Shown here piece by piece: positions 25,057 to 33,113 of a stretch of 64,000 bases of DNA. This DNA comes from Leptospira neocaledonica (GTDB lineage: Bacteria; Spirochaetota; Leptospiria; Leptospirales; Leptospiraceae). The stretch's first letter is position 1; each line of letters begins with the position of its first letter. Made by a program: the position numbers and the translations under genes. The notes beneath the pieces are model-generated. The model had not been told where the DNA came from. It saw only the letters and a program-made list of their open reading frames with translations, and ran no database searches. Location of the stretch: contig NZ_NPEA01000006.1 of assembly GCF_002812205.1 (NCBI RefSeq), forward strand, positions 62,001 through 126,000, given 5' to 3'.

Positions 25057-25645
25057 GGAAATTCTTTAACTCCTCCGGTTTTTTGGGATTAAACTTAAAA
25101 GCATTCCAGTTCATATACCCTGCGACTTCCACGTTGGTTGGATTATCATCGATAAATACATAATCTTTTCCAGGAAAATCAGTCTCTATCCATTGATAAT
25201 ATTCTTGGGCAGGTTTTCTCACACCCATTTCGCAGGAGAAATATAACGCGTCTAGAGAATGTAGGATTTCTCCTATCTCCGGGAATTTCATAACCTCTTT
25301 GTACCAAATCGAATAATTGCTAGCTAAGACCGCGGAAAATCCTTTTTCCTTCAGACTTTTTACGATCTCCAAAGTTTCGGAAATCGGATTGATCTTGGAA
25401 AACATCTTCTCTTTTAAATCCTTGGGATGAGGCAGACCTTTGTCCTTATAAGAGTCTAAATAAAATCTCTGGAAAAAATCCTCTTCCTCAATTCTTCCCA
25501 TTTCGAAATCCAAGAAGGCTTGCTTTTCCCGACCGTTCTTAAAATCTTCCCAATGTTCTCTGGGCAAAAGTTCTTTTAAGGCCAAATGGAATGGGTCCTG
25601 GATCAGGGTATCCATAAGGTCGAATACAAAAAGAGGAGATCTCAT
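25028..25645 (-). CDS. HAD-superfamily hydrolase
   Basis: A 205-residue haloacid-dehalogenase-fold phosphatase with a helical cap. Motif I is VFDLMDTLI (nucleophile and acid Asp). Motif II is around VLASNYS. Motif III/IV is DYVFIDDNPTNVEVA. The substrate cannot be predicted. It ends inside the FlaA-like gene on the opposite strand. Its start lies only 6 bases from the divergent waaA start, so each gene's promoter must sit inside the other. Confidence 0.85.
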   Translation of the reverse strand: MRSPLFVFDLMDTLIQDPFHLALKELLPREHWEDFKNGREKQAFLDFEMGRIEEEDFFQRFYLDSYKDKGLPHPKDLKEKMFSKINPISETLEIVKSLKEKGFSAVLASNYSIWYKEVMKFPEIGEILHSLDALYFSCEMGVRKPAQEYYQWIETDFPGKDYVFIDDNPTNVEVAGYMNWNAFKFNPKKPEELKNFLTEQYPNCL

Positions 25646-25651
25646 ACCACT

Positions 25652-26896
25652 ATGCTAATAACGTATCGGATTTTGACGATCCTTCTTTGGCCCTGGATTT
25701 TCGTTTTCTCACTGCTCATTCCGGGTGCAAAAAATTTTCTTAGGAACCGAAAAGAAGATAAGCGAAGAATACTCTCCTACCCTTTTGCACCCAAGGCACA
25801 AAAAGTAGTCTGGTTACATGCAGCATCAGTAGGCGAATTGGACCAATGTAAGGCTCTAGCCCTAGTGTATAAGAAGAAGGAGCCGGAAACTTTTATTCTC
25901 CAAAGTGTATTCTCAGATTCAGTTAGAGATTCTAGTTTAGAGGCTTTTCCGGCAGATCTAAAATTTCGTCTTCCTTTGGATTTTCCTTGGAGTTATGATT
26001 TTATTTTAGATAAATTTTCACCAGAAGTTTTGGTATGTATGGCCTGGGATCGTTGGCCTAATTTACTTATAGCAGCCAAAAGAAGAAGGGTCCAAACCGT
26101 CCTTGCTTCCGCAGTTATCACTCCCCCTAAAGGATTTATAAAAAAGAAATTTTATAAGGCAGCATTTTTTTTATTCGATAAAATTCTAACTTCTCATCCT
26201 TCCGGAGAAGAGAAATTTAAAGAATTACTCGGAGAGAAAAAATTTATCAAAACTCTAGGAGATTCCAGATTCGATTCTGTAATCCAAAAAATTGAAACAA
26301 GCCAAAGAGAATTTAGAAAGCCAAAAAACTATTCTTTCTCTCAGGTATTTTTACTCGCTTCTACGTACGAGCCTTGCGAAAAATTATTACTTCCACTTCT
26401 GCAGGAACCTTCTCTGAAAAATACTGCATTCTGGATCTTTCCTCATAAAACAGATCCGTCAAGAATCATTAGGTTAGAATCGGAGATCAGATCATTTACT
26501 TCAGACTATACTTTATATTCTCGCTCAGAGTTTGATTCCATTTCTTCCAGAGTGATTTTATTCGATGTGCTTGGGATCTTGGCCCATGCGTATAGAGCCG
26601 CGGACTTTGCATATGTAGGTGGAGCGCTACATAATAGAGTGCATAATGTTCTGGAGCCCGCGTATTTTGGACTCCCACTTTTGAGCGGTCCAAGGATCAC
26701 ACATGCACCGGAAGCAATGGAATTAAATCATAGAGGCGGTCTATTCATTATCCACACCAAAGAAGAAGTTTTAGAAATACTACAATTAAGCTCCGAAAGA
26801 AAAGAGGCCATTCGTTTTTCCAATCGCCAATTTGTGGAAACCGGCAGAGGAGCAGCTGAAAGGATCTATCTGGAATTAAAAAATCCTTTTCTATAA
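25652..26896 (+). CDS. waaA: 3-deoxy-D-manno-octulosonic acid transferase (KdtA)
   Basis: Transfers Kdo to lipid A precursor at the inner membrane. The ATG at 25652 gives 414 residues. One N-terminal membrane anchor (TILLWPWIFVFSLLIPG) precedes the first GT-B half with the signature VVWLHAASVGELDQC (the E is the catalytic base position). The second half has AYVGGALHNRVHNVLEPAYFGLPLLSGPRI, binding CMP-Kdo. It is followed 27 bases later by nadE on the same strand. Confidence 0.93.
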   Translation: MLITYRILTILLWPWIFVFSLLIPGAKNFLRNRKEDKRRILSYPFAPKAQKVVWLHAASVGELDQCKALALVYKKKEPETFILQSVFSDSVRDSSLEAFPADLKFRLPLDFPWSYDFILDKFSPEVLVCMAWDRWPNLLIAAKRRRVQTVLASAVITPPKGFIKKKFYKAAFFLFDKILTSHPSGEEKFKELLGEKKFIKTLGDSRFDSVIQKIETSQREFRKPKNYSFSQVFLLASTYEPCEKLLLPLLQEPSLKNTAFWIFPHKTDPSRIIRLESEIRSFTSDYTLYSRSEFDSISSRVILFDVLGILAHAYRAADFAYVGGALHNRVHNVLEPAYFGLPLLSGPRITHAPEAMELNHRGGLFIIHTKEEVLEILQLSSERKEAIRFSNRQFVETGRGAAERIYLELKNPFL

Positions 26897-26923
26897 CTAC
26901 TAATAGAGGATCCTAGGAAGGAA

Positions 26924-28813
26924 ATGTCCTTCTATCGTTGCACAGCAGTAAGTTTAAAAACGACCGCCTTAGATTTTAAAGGAAATCGAGAAAAGATCCT
27001 AGCCGCAATTGAGGCCAATGGAAATTCTTCCCTGATCCTTTTCCCGGAACTCTGTATTTCCGGTTATGGTTGTGAGGACACTTTTTATTTTCCTTGGGTT
27101 TGGGAACAATCTTGGAAAAGCTTATTAGAGATTGCAAAAGCGACTTCCGGTAAAACGGTAATTATTGGACTTCCATTTTTTCAAAGTCCCTATTTATTCA
27201 ATGTATCTGCAGTTTTGCAAAATGGACAAATTTTAGGCCTCGTCCCAAAACAGAACCTGGCCCAAACAGGCGTACATTACGAAAACAGATGGTTCACAAA
27301 GGGAGAAGAGTCCAGAAATTACGCAATCACTCCCGACGGATCAGAAGTGCCATTCGGTTCCCTACTTTTTGAAAGCCCTGATTTTAATTTCGGAATAGAG
27401 ATCTGCGAGGATTCCTGGGTCCAAACAAGACCGGGACAATATTTGGTAGAAGCAGGAGCGGATCTAATCCTTTCTCCAGGAGCTTCTCATTTTGCTTTGG
27501 GAAAACAAGAGATCCGTAAAAAAATGTTCTCCGAGTCTTCCCGCAACTCTTCCACTGCAATTCTTTATGCGAATTTGGATGGGAACGAATCAGGTCGTTT
27601 GATTTTCGAAGGCGGCTGTATGGGAATCGTGGACGGGAACGTAAAACAAGAAGGCCCCAAACTTCACTTTACGGATTTTGAAAGTACTCATTTGGATTTG
27701 GATTCCACGCAGCTTAGATCCAATCGTGCAAGAAATTTCAGATCTTCAGGTACGCGAGAATTCAGGTCTAGAGGAAAAGGTCTACAAAGAATAGAGATCC
27801 ATCCTCTTAAATCCCAAAAGGATTTTAATAATGGAGTCCAAGTTTCCAAATCGGATCTATTCCAGGATTTTACGAGAGCAACTTCTCTTGGTTTATTTGA
27901 TTATTTAATCAAATCCAAAACGAAAGGTTATACATTATCGCTTTCGGGCGGAGCAGATAGCGCTGCCTGTGCACTTCTGGTAAAAGCAGGAATTCTTTTC
28001 TCTGGAAAAGAACTCGGGCCTAAATATATAGAATCCTTAGGATTAGATCCTAAAAATCTACTATTCACACTTTTCCAAGGAACAGAAAACAATTCGGAAC
28101 AAACCAAAAATTCCGCAAAACAACTTTCGGAAGAATTAGGTTTTACTCATGCGGAGATCACCGTGGATTCGGAAGTAAAATCCATGTTGGAAAAAATTTC
28201 CTCCGTAAAAGGACTCATTCCTAACTGGAAAGAACATAATCTTGCACTCCAAAATATCCAAGCAAGAGTTAGGTCCCCATTGATTTGGTTACTTGCCAAT
28301 CTGAATGGACATCTTCTACTTTCTACAGGAAATAGAAGTGAGGCAAGTGTGGGATATACTACGATGGATGGTGACTCTTCCGGTTCTGTTGCTCCGCTCA
28401 CTGGAGTTAGTAAGGAATTTTTACTTTCTTGGCTTAAAAATGTTTATGAAGGAAAAGATTTAATCCTTCCTAAGATAAATGCATTAGAAGGTATTCTGAA
28501 TTCTAAACCTACTGCCGAATTAAAACCACTTTCTGAAAAACAAGAAGATGAGAAGGATCTGATGCCTTATTCACTTCTTCAAAAATTAGAAAGGAATTTT
28601 GTGTTTTTAGGAAAATCCCCGGACAATCTTTTAGAATCCCAGGAATGGTCCGACCAGAAAGAAGCAGAAGAAGGTAAAAAGAAATTTTTAAAATTATTCT
28701 CAGCAAGCCAATGGAAAAGAGAAAGGCTTCCGCCTTCTTTTCATTTGGATGAATACGGTTTGGATCCTAAATCCAGTTTCCGTTTTCCGATTTTGAGTGA
28801 CATCAATTTCTAA
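26924..28813 (+). CDS. nadE: glutamine-dependent NAD+ synthetase
   Basis: Makes NAD+ from nicotinic acid adenine dinucleotide, with ammonia produced from glutamine by its own amidase domain. It has 629 residues. The N-terminal nitrilase domain shows the Glu-Lys-Cys triad in LILFPELCISGYG, LVPKQNLA and FGIEICEDSW. The C-terminal synthetase domain has the P-loop LSLSGGADSAACALL and LLSTGNRSEASVGYTTMDGD. A poorly conserved linker (about 265-300) lies between. It follows waaA by 27 bases. Confidence 0.95.
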   Translation: MSFYRCTAVSLKTTALDFKGNREKILAAIEANGNSSLILFPELCISGYGCEDTFYFPWVWEQSWKSLLEIAKATSGKTVIIGLPFFQSPYLFNVSAVLQNGQILGLVPKQNLAQTGVHYENRWFTKGEESRNYAITPDGSEVPFGSLLFESPDFNFGIEICEDSWVQTRPGQYLVEAGADLILSPGASHFALGKQEIRKKMFSESSRNSSTAILYANLDGNESGRLIFEGGCMGIVDGNVKQEGPKLHFTDFESTHLDLDSTQLRSNRARNFRSSGTREFRSRGKGLQRIEIHPLKSQKDFNNGVQVSKSDLFQDFTRATSLGLFDYLIKSKTKGYTLSLSGGADSAACALLVKAGILFSGKELGPKYIESLGLDPKNLLFTLFQGTENNSEQTKNSAKQLSEELGFTHAEITVDSEVKSMLEKISSVKGLIPNWKEHNLALQNIQARVRSPLIWLLANLNGHLLLSTGNRSEASVGYTTMDGDSSGSVAPLTGVSKEFLLSWLKNVYEGKDLILPKINALEGILNSKPTAELKPLSEKQEDEKDLMPYSLLQKLERNFVFLGKSPDNLLESQEWSDQKEAEEGKKKFLKLFSASQWKRERLPPSFHLDEYGLDPKSSFRFPILSDINF

Positions 28814-28820
28814 TTCACAC

Positions 28821-28881
28821 AATTCTCTGTGACTTCGTGCCTCTGTGTGAGAAAACTACGCGCCTCTTTAAACTCTGTGCC
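28821..28881 (+). repeat. intergenic CTCTGTG-family repeat, copy at 28.8 kb
   Basis: Noncoding spacer between two convergent genes made of the words CTCTGTG, TGCCTCTGTGTGA, GCGCCTCTTTAAACTCTGTG. The order of words matches the right arms at 38.8 and 59.8 kb (TGYCTYTGTGTG, then CTGTGGCTCTC, then ACTCNGNG). It is interpreted as one copy of a dispersed repeat. Confidence 0.6.
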
Positions 28882-29601
28882 CTATAATCCGGCTTGCTCG
28901 TAAGCTCTTTGTTTATCCTTTTGCACTTGTTCCAATTGTTGGATCATAGTTTGTTGGATTGTTTCTAACTTCTTTTCTTGTTCAGGATCTCCTGATCCTT
29001 TTTGAAGATCGACCAAGTATTTTACGATCTCTAATCTGTCCTTGGATTGTTTCTCCATATAATCGTAATAGGTTACCGTTTGGTCCTTGGATGCAGTGCG
29101 ACTTAAGACTGCTCTAGTAGCTTCGGATACTCTTTGTTCGAAAACTTTTCTTTGTTCTTTTTCTGCAGGGCTCATGCGGCTGGGAAGAAGTGAATTATTC
29201 GGAAACTTCTCCTTTAATTGAGCAAATCTTTCCATCTCCTCATTTGTATAAGATTTTCCTGTTTGAGGATTTACAGGATTGTCTGAATCTGATGCAGGAG
29301 CTCCCGGTTTATTTTCGGAAGAAGGTTCTCCTGCTTCGGGTTCACGATATTCTGCTTTTCCCGCCTTAAAAAAATCGGAGTTAGAATCGAATAAAGAAGG
29401 ATCTGCACCTGTTTTTCCATAATTGGAGCGTCCTGAAGTGGATCCCGATCCTCCGCCGAAAATACTGGCGAGTGCTTCTGCTTCGCCTTGTTTATTTTTG
29501 GAGTCTGATTTGTCATCGTCAGTCCAAAATAAGATCACCAATAAGAAGATGAAAAATACTATAAAAACTACGGAAATTAATAATGTTCGAACTCTAGTCA
29601 C
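28882..29601 (-). CDS. single-pass membrane protein, unknown function
   Basis: A 239-residue protein with one N-terminal membrane helix (about 7-27: LLISVVFIVFFIFLLVILF). A Gly/Ser-rich then Pro/Glu-rich disordered stretch (about 45-110) follows. The C-terminal half is helical and charged, rich in Gln, Lys and Glu (about 115-239), probably coiled-coil. I recognise no family. The start is a GTG with GAGG 10 bases upstream. It lies one base from the start chosen for the divergent lipoprotein, so at least one of the two starts is probably misplaced. Confidence 0.6.
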   Translation of the reverse strand: MTRVRTLLISVVFIVFFIFLLVILFWTDDDKSDSKNKQGEAEALASIFGGGSGSTSGRSNYGKTGADPSLFDSNSDFFKAGKAEYREPEAGEPSSENKPGAPASDSDNPVNPQTGKSYTNEEMERFAQLKEKFPNNSLLPSRMSPAEKEQRKVFEQRVSEATRAVLSRTASKDQTVTYYDYMEKQSKDRLEIVKYLVDLQKGSGDPEQEKKLETIQQTMIQQLEQVQKDKQRAYEQAGL

Positions 29602-29602
29602 G

Positions 29603-30385
29603 ATGAGGAAGCCTCAATTTTTTAGTTGTAAGACCACTCCAAGGTCGAATTCTATCCTTGTGGGTTGTAAATTTAGAATCCAACAGACCCCAAAGGCAGG
29701 CAACCTAAAAACCCCTGCCGTTCAGGCGGTTTTATTCTCGGTTTTTTTGTTTTTTGCTTCTTGCGGAACGAATACTGAGGTCACCCAGTCACCGTTTGTA
29801 TTCATAACTCCTGTGGGAGTCCCTCAAATTTTTTCCATCACCGCTAAATACGATAATATAGATACTCATAAGCCTGAGTACGATTTGAAATATTATATTA
29901 CCAACCTAGAACCTCAGTTTGTAGGCTATAATCTTTATATCACTTTTGCCATTCCTTCTGCAGGAGAAACCTTAGGTAACGCGAACCTATATTTGGAAAA
30001 CGGTGTGCAACCTTCTTTTCCACAGTTAGCGGTCCAGGCCTCTACTTCCAATGTAGTGACACAAACAATCGAAAATTTGCAGCCATTTTCTCCTGTGCTG
30101 ATGTTCCAAAAATGTGAGGTCTACACTTTCACATTAAGGGCATTATTGAATACGGGTATCACTTCTAATATGTCCACTCCGGTCACTAGATGTAGTTCCA
30201 TCTACCCAAACCATTGTGGAACGAATACCAGTTGTAATCCTACTGCATGTACTGTGGCAAGCTGCTCCACTTCCACCCAATCTCTTTGTCCTGTCGGAAC
30301 CGCTTGTAATCCCTGTACTAAGGGAAATGCTGCTACTGGTTGCGCCTGCCCTGCGGGAGAATCTCCGCCGGGTTGCAATCTATGA
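29603..30385 (+). CDS. putative lipoprotein with Cys-rich C-terminus
   Basis: A 260-residue frame from the ATG at 29603. The hydrophobic signal VLFSVFLFFASC puts the lipobox Cys near residue 54, unusually deep. A GTG at 29660 would give a more normal signal and may be the true start. The middle (about 75-200) looks beta-rich and fibronectin-like. The last 55 residues hold about a dozen Cys in repeats such as CNPTACTVASC and CPVGTACNPC, suggesting disulfide-rich surface structure. Its stop overlaps the rsmI start (ATGA). No family recognised. Confidence 0.6.
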   Translation: MRKPQFFSCKTTPRSNSILVGCKFRIQQTPKAGNLKTPAVQAVLFSVFLFFASCGTNTEVTQSPFVFITPVGVPQIFSITAKYDNIDTHKPEYDLKYYITNLEPQFVGYNLYITFAIPSAGETLGNANLYLENGVQPSFPQLAVQASTSNVVTQTIENLQPFSPVLMFQKCEVYTFTLRALLNTGITSNMSTPVTRCSSIYPNHCGTNTSCNPTACTVASCSTSTQSLCPVGTACNPCTKGNAATGCACPAGESPPGCNL

Positions 30386-31131
30386 ATGAAGTTTCTAACT
30401 CCAAATTTACCGTCCGACCTGGAGCCGCCTACGTAGTTGCCACCCCCATAGGAAATTTAGAAGACATCACCTTCAGAGCCGTTCAGGTGCTCAAGCAGGT
30501 GGATATTATCTATTGCGAAAATTCTTCGCATAGCAGAAGGCTTCTCCAAACTTACGAAATTTCTACCCAGACTCGGACTTTATATAAGGACCAAGGGGCC
30601 GAACCTTATAAAGGTATTATCGAAGATCTGAAATCCGGAAAAACATTGGCCTTAGTTTCCGATGCAGGAACTCCTGGCGTCTCGGACCCTGGTTCCCAAT
30701 TAGTTCGCATTTTGAGAGAGGAGAAGCTCCCAATTATTCCTATCCCGGGAGCAAGCGCTCTTACCTCCATGCTTTCTGTTTCCGGCTGGCAGGTGCAACC
30801 TTCTCTCTTTCTTGGATTTTTATCAGAGAAGAAGGGTAAAAAAAGAAACCAATTGAAAGAGTGGGAGAACTTCGAAGGTGTGCTTACCATCTTCGAATCG
30901 GTCCATAGAATCCGAGATACCCTCTCCGCAATCCGGGAAATTTTTCCAAATTCTCCGATCCTTTTAGGGAGAGAATTGACTAAAATCCATGAGGAAATCC
31001 TGAAAATAGAACCTGTTCAGGACCTGGAATCCCTCAAATTCCCAGAAAAGGGAGAATTTGTGGTGCTAATCTATACAAATCCTAAAAAAATGCTTAACGG
31101 ACGTGTCGGAGATGCCGATACTTTAGAGTGA
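30382..31131 (+). CDS. rsmI: 16S rRNA 2'-O-methyltransferase RsmI (C1402)
   Basis: SAM-dependent ribose methylase acting on C1402 of 16S rRNA. It has 249 residues from the ATG at 30382, which overlaps the preceding stop. The tetrapyrrole-methylase fold shows YVVATPIGNLEDITFRAV, SDAGTPGVSDPGSQLVR and IPIPGASALTSMLSVSG. The usual C-E-D-T-R motif reads CENSS here, a mild change. Its last 40 bases contain a sigma-28-type promoter for flgM. Confidence 0.93.
   Translation: MNEVSNSKFTVRPGAAYVVATPIGNLEDITFRAVQVLKQVDIIYCENSSHSRRLLQTYEISTQTRTLYKDQGAEPYKGIIEDLKSGKTLALVSDAGTPGVSDPGSQLVRILREEKLPIIPIPGASALTSMLSVSGWQVQPSLFLGFLSEKKGKKRNQLKEWENFEGVLTIFESVHRIRDTLSAIREIFPNSPILLGRELTKIHEEILKIEPVQDLESLKFPEKGEFVVLIYTNPKKMLNGRVGDADTLE
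31095..31121 (+). promoter_or_regulatory. sigma-28-type promoter of flgM
   Basis: TAAC (31095-31098), exactly 15 bases, then GCCGATAC (31114-31121). The flagellar consensus is TAAA-N15-GCCGATAA, so 10 of 12 positions match with perfect spacing. Transcription would start near 31128, just before the GAGAGGG ribosome binding site and the ATG at 31144. The promoter lies within the 3' end of rsmI. Confidence 0.65.
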
Positions 31132-31143
31132 GAGGGAAAACCC

Positions 31144-31467
31144 ATGACTATCGATAAAATAGGCGGCATTGGTGGAGGATCTTACGAGCCACGTAAGTCG
31201 ACTCCTGTACGCAAAACTGAATCTAAGGAATCATTCGACAATATTTCTATTTCCGACACTGCCAAACAAAAGGCTTCGGAAGCTCGTATCCAAGCGGAAG
31301 TGCAAACGATTGCTCAAAAAATCGTAGCAAGCCCGGTGGATTCTGAACGTTCCACAAAGCTGAAAGAAGTTAAGGAAAAATTAAAGAACGGAGATTACGA
31401 TAATCTCAGCCCTGAGATCTTAAACGCAGTAGCTGATCGTATCGCAGAATCCTTTTTAGGCCGTTAA
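31144..31467 (+). CDS. flgM: anti-sigma-28 factor FlgM
   Basis: FlgM binds the flagellar sigma factor FliA and blocks late flagellar genes until the hook is built. It has 107 residues. The N-terminus MTIDKIGGIGGG is followed by a disordered segment, then the typical sequence around ISISDTAKQKASEA and the C-terminal sigma-binding helices with KLKEVKEKLKNGDY and ILNAVADRIAESFL. It has a GAGAGGG site and a sigma-28-type promoter upstream, which fits feedback control. A terminator follows 10 bases after the stop. Confidence 0.9.
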   Translation: MTIDKIGGIGGGSYEPRKSTPVRKTESKESFDNISISDTAKQKASEARIQAEVQTIAQKIVASPVDSERSTKLKEVKEKLKNGDYDNLSPEILNAVADRIAESFLGR

Positions 31468-31476
31468 TTCATAATT

Positions 31477-31511
31477 AAATCCGGAATTGTTTCCCTTGGA
31501 TTCCGGATTTT
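31477..31511 (+). terminator. Rho-independent terminator after flgM
   Basis: An 11-bp perfect stem AAATCCGGAAT-type arms (AATCCGGAAT/ATTCCGGATT plus an A:T pair) with a 12-base loop, ending in TTTT. It separates flgM from the downstream Fe-ADH-like gene. Confidence 0.8.
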
Positions 31512-31549
31512 ACATACTTCCTCTCAATTAAAAGGGAGAACGACACACA

Positions 31550-32719
31550 ATGCCGATACTCCCCGACTGGATCAATTTTAGTTTTCCCACCAAAATCCAT
31601 TTTGAAGTCGATTGCGGTTTTAAAATGGGAAACTTCGTTAAGAATATAGGCAACCGCGCGGTCATTCTATCCACTCAAAGTGAGTTGGAGAATATGGACG
31701 AGTTCTCCATCATTAAAACTTCTCTAGAGAAACATATAGACGGCGTAATTCTTTACGATAATATAGAGAAGGAACCTACATTAAAAGAACTGGATACTGC
31801 CGCCTACTTTGCCAGGATCTCAAATGCAAATTGTATCATTGGTTACGGTTCATACGAAAGTTTGAACACTGCAAAGTTGGTCGCACTTCTTGCAAATAAC
31901 GATACATTTGCAGAAGATGTTTTTATCCTGAAAAAAAACCTTAGGCTTAAAAAGCCAATTCCTCTCATTCTAATCCCGACTCATCCTGTGATGGGATTAG
32001 AATGTTCCCCTACAGCAACAGTGTATATGGATGATGATCGAACCGTCCGATATTTTTCGAATGAATTTCTTTTTCCGGAGATGGTGATCGCCGACGCTAA
32101 GATCAGTAGTTTTATGACTTCTGCGGACGTGGCAAAGGTTGGAGTGGGAATTTTAGCTGCAGCTGTGGACAGTATTCTTTCTAAATATTCGAATGAACTC
32201 ACCAACTCTTCTTCCTTAAGAGCAATAGAGATCATTTATAAAAACTTGGTGCCTGCCATCAGAGATCCTAAAAATCTACAGTATAAAAACGCAATCTTTG
32301 GTGCGAGTTTACTTGTGGGGATGTCACATTCTTCCAGTTCATTAGGACTTTGTTATGCACTTTCTTTGGCGGCTTCTAACCTAACGAATTTGGACGTTTT
32401 TCAGGCGATGTCCATTCTTCTTCCACATGTGATGGAGTATAACCTTACCTCCTCTGCAGGTAAGTATGTGATGATCGCAAAAGCCCTGGACGAAGACATC
32501 ACTAATATTTCGGTGATCGAGGCCGCCATCAAAGCGGTAGAAGGGATCCGTAAAATTTATATAGAACTCAAGATCCCACAAAGGTTATCTGAATACGAGG
32601 TTCGTAAGATAGATCTTCCTGGGATCGCAAGTCTTGCTTCTTCTTTTCCTTTCTTGGATTCGCTTCCCAGGGAACTTCCTAAAAACGAGATCGAAACAAT
32701 CTTAGTCGCCGCGTTCTAA
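31550..32719 (+). CDS. degenerate iron-containing alcohol dehydrogenase-like protein
   Basis: A 389-residue protein with the fold-level pattern of Fe-ADHs: an N-terminal nucleotide domain with GYGSYESLNTAK (the GGGSxxDxAK site, partly changed) and an all-helical C-terminal domain with ILLPHVMEYN. The metal site is mostly gone. Where active enzymes have D-A-L-x-H this one has GILAAAVD (about 200-207), and the late PHG histidine is replaced near residue 280. His260 remains. It is probably a non-catalytic or metal-independent relative. A GGGAG site precedes it. The following gene is bactofilin. Confidence 0.7.
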   Translation: MPILPDWINFSFPTKIHFEVDCGFKMGNFVKNIGNRAVILSTQSELENMDEFSIIKTSLEKHIDGVILYDNIEKEPTLKELDTAAYFARISNANCIIGYGSYESLNTAKLVALLANNDTFAEDVFILKKNLRLKKPIPLILIPTHPVMGLECSPTATVYMDDDRTVRYFSNEFLFPEMVIADAKISSFMTSADVAKVGVGILAAAVDSILSKYSNELTNSSSLRAIEIIYKNLVPAIRDPKNLQYKNAIFGASLLVGMSHSSSSLGLCYALSLAASNLTNLDVFQAMSILLPHVMEYNLTSSAGKYVMIAKALDEDITNISVIEAAIKAVEGIRKIYIELKIPQRLSEYEVRKIDLPGIASLASSFPFLDSLPRELPKNEIETILVAAF

Positions 32720-32790
32720 TCGCAAAAAAACAGATTTATGTCTTTGAAAAACATTTGAAAGGCCTGGTTAGGGTTCGAGAATGGAGACTC

Positions 32791-33111
32791 ATGAGCGAAG
32801 AATCCATAGACACGATTATCGGGGAAGATATCCAATTCCGAGGCAAACTACGTTTCAATAACGCACTGAAGATCAAGGGCCAATTCAAGGGCACCATCGA
32901 GACCACTGGATCTTTGATCGTAGGCGAGACCGGAAGAGTCGAGGCCGACATCGAAACAGGAACCCTGGAAATCGAAGGGGATCTAAAAGGTAATATTAGC
33001 GCCGCTTCTAAAGTTTCCGTTCGCAAAACCGGAAAATTAGTCGGAGACGTTCGCACTCCAGATCTGGAAATCGAATCAGGAGCAAAATTTAGCGGGAATT
33101 GCATCATGTAA
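32791..33111 (+). CDS. bactofilin
   Basis: Polymer-forming cytoskeletal protein (DUF583), 106 residues. The central beta-helix domain (about 8-100) shows regular repeats such as IQFRGKLRFNNALKIKGQFKG, GSLIVGETGRVEADIETG and LEIEGDLKGN. I chose the ATG at 32791 because GGAG lies 4-5 bases upstream and the family begins close to this point. Bactofilins scaffold wall-modifying enzymes and shape; an M23 peptidase lies 3.5 kb downstream, not adjacent. recJ begins 2 bases after its stop. Confidence 0.9.
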   Translation: MSEESIDTIIGEDIQFRGKLRFNNALKIKGQFKGTIETTGSLIVGETGRVEADIETGTLEIEGDLKGNISAASKVSVRKTGKLVGDVRTPDLEIESGAKFSGNCIM

Positions 33112-33113
33112 TT

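Noticed and set aside
28821..28881. CRISPR array
   Set aside because: The words repeat at irregular spacing within a short stretch and there are no spacers or cas genes.
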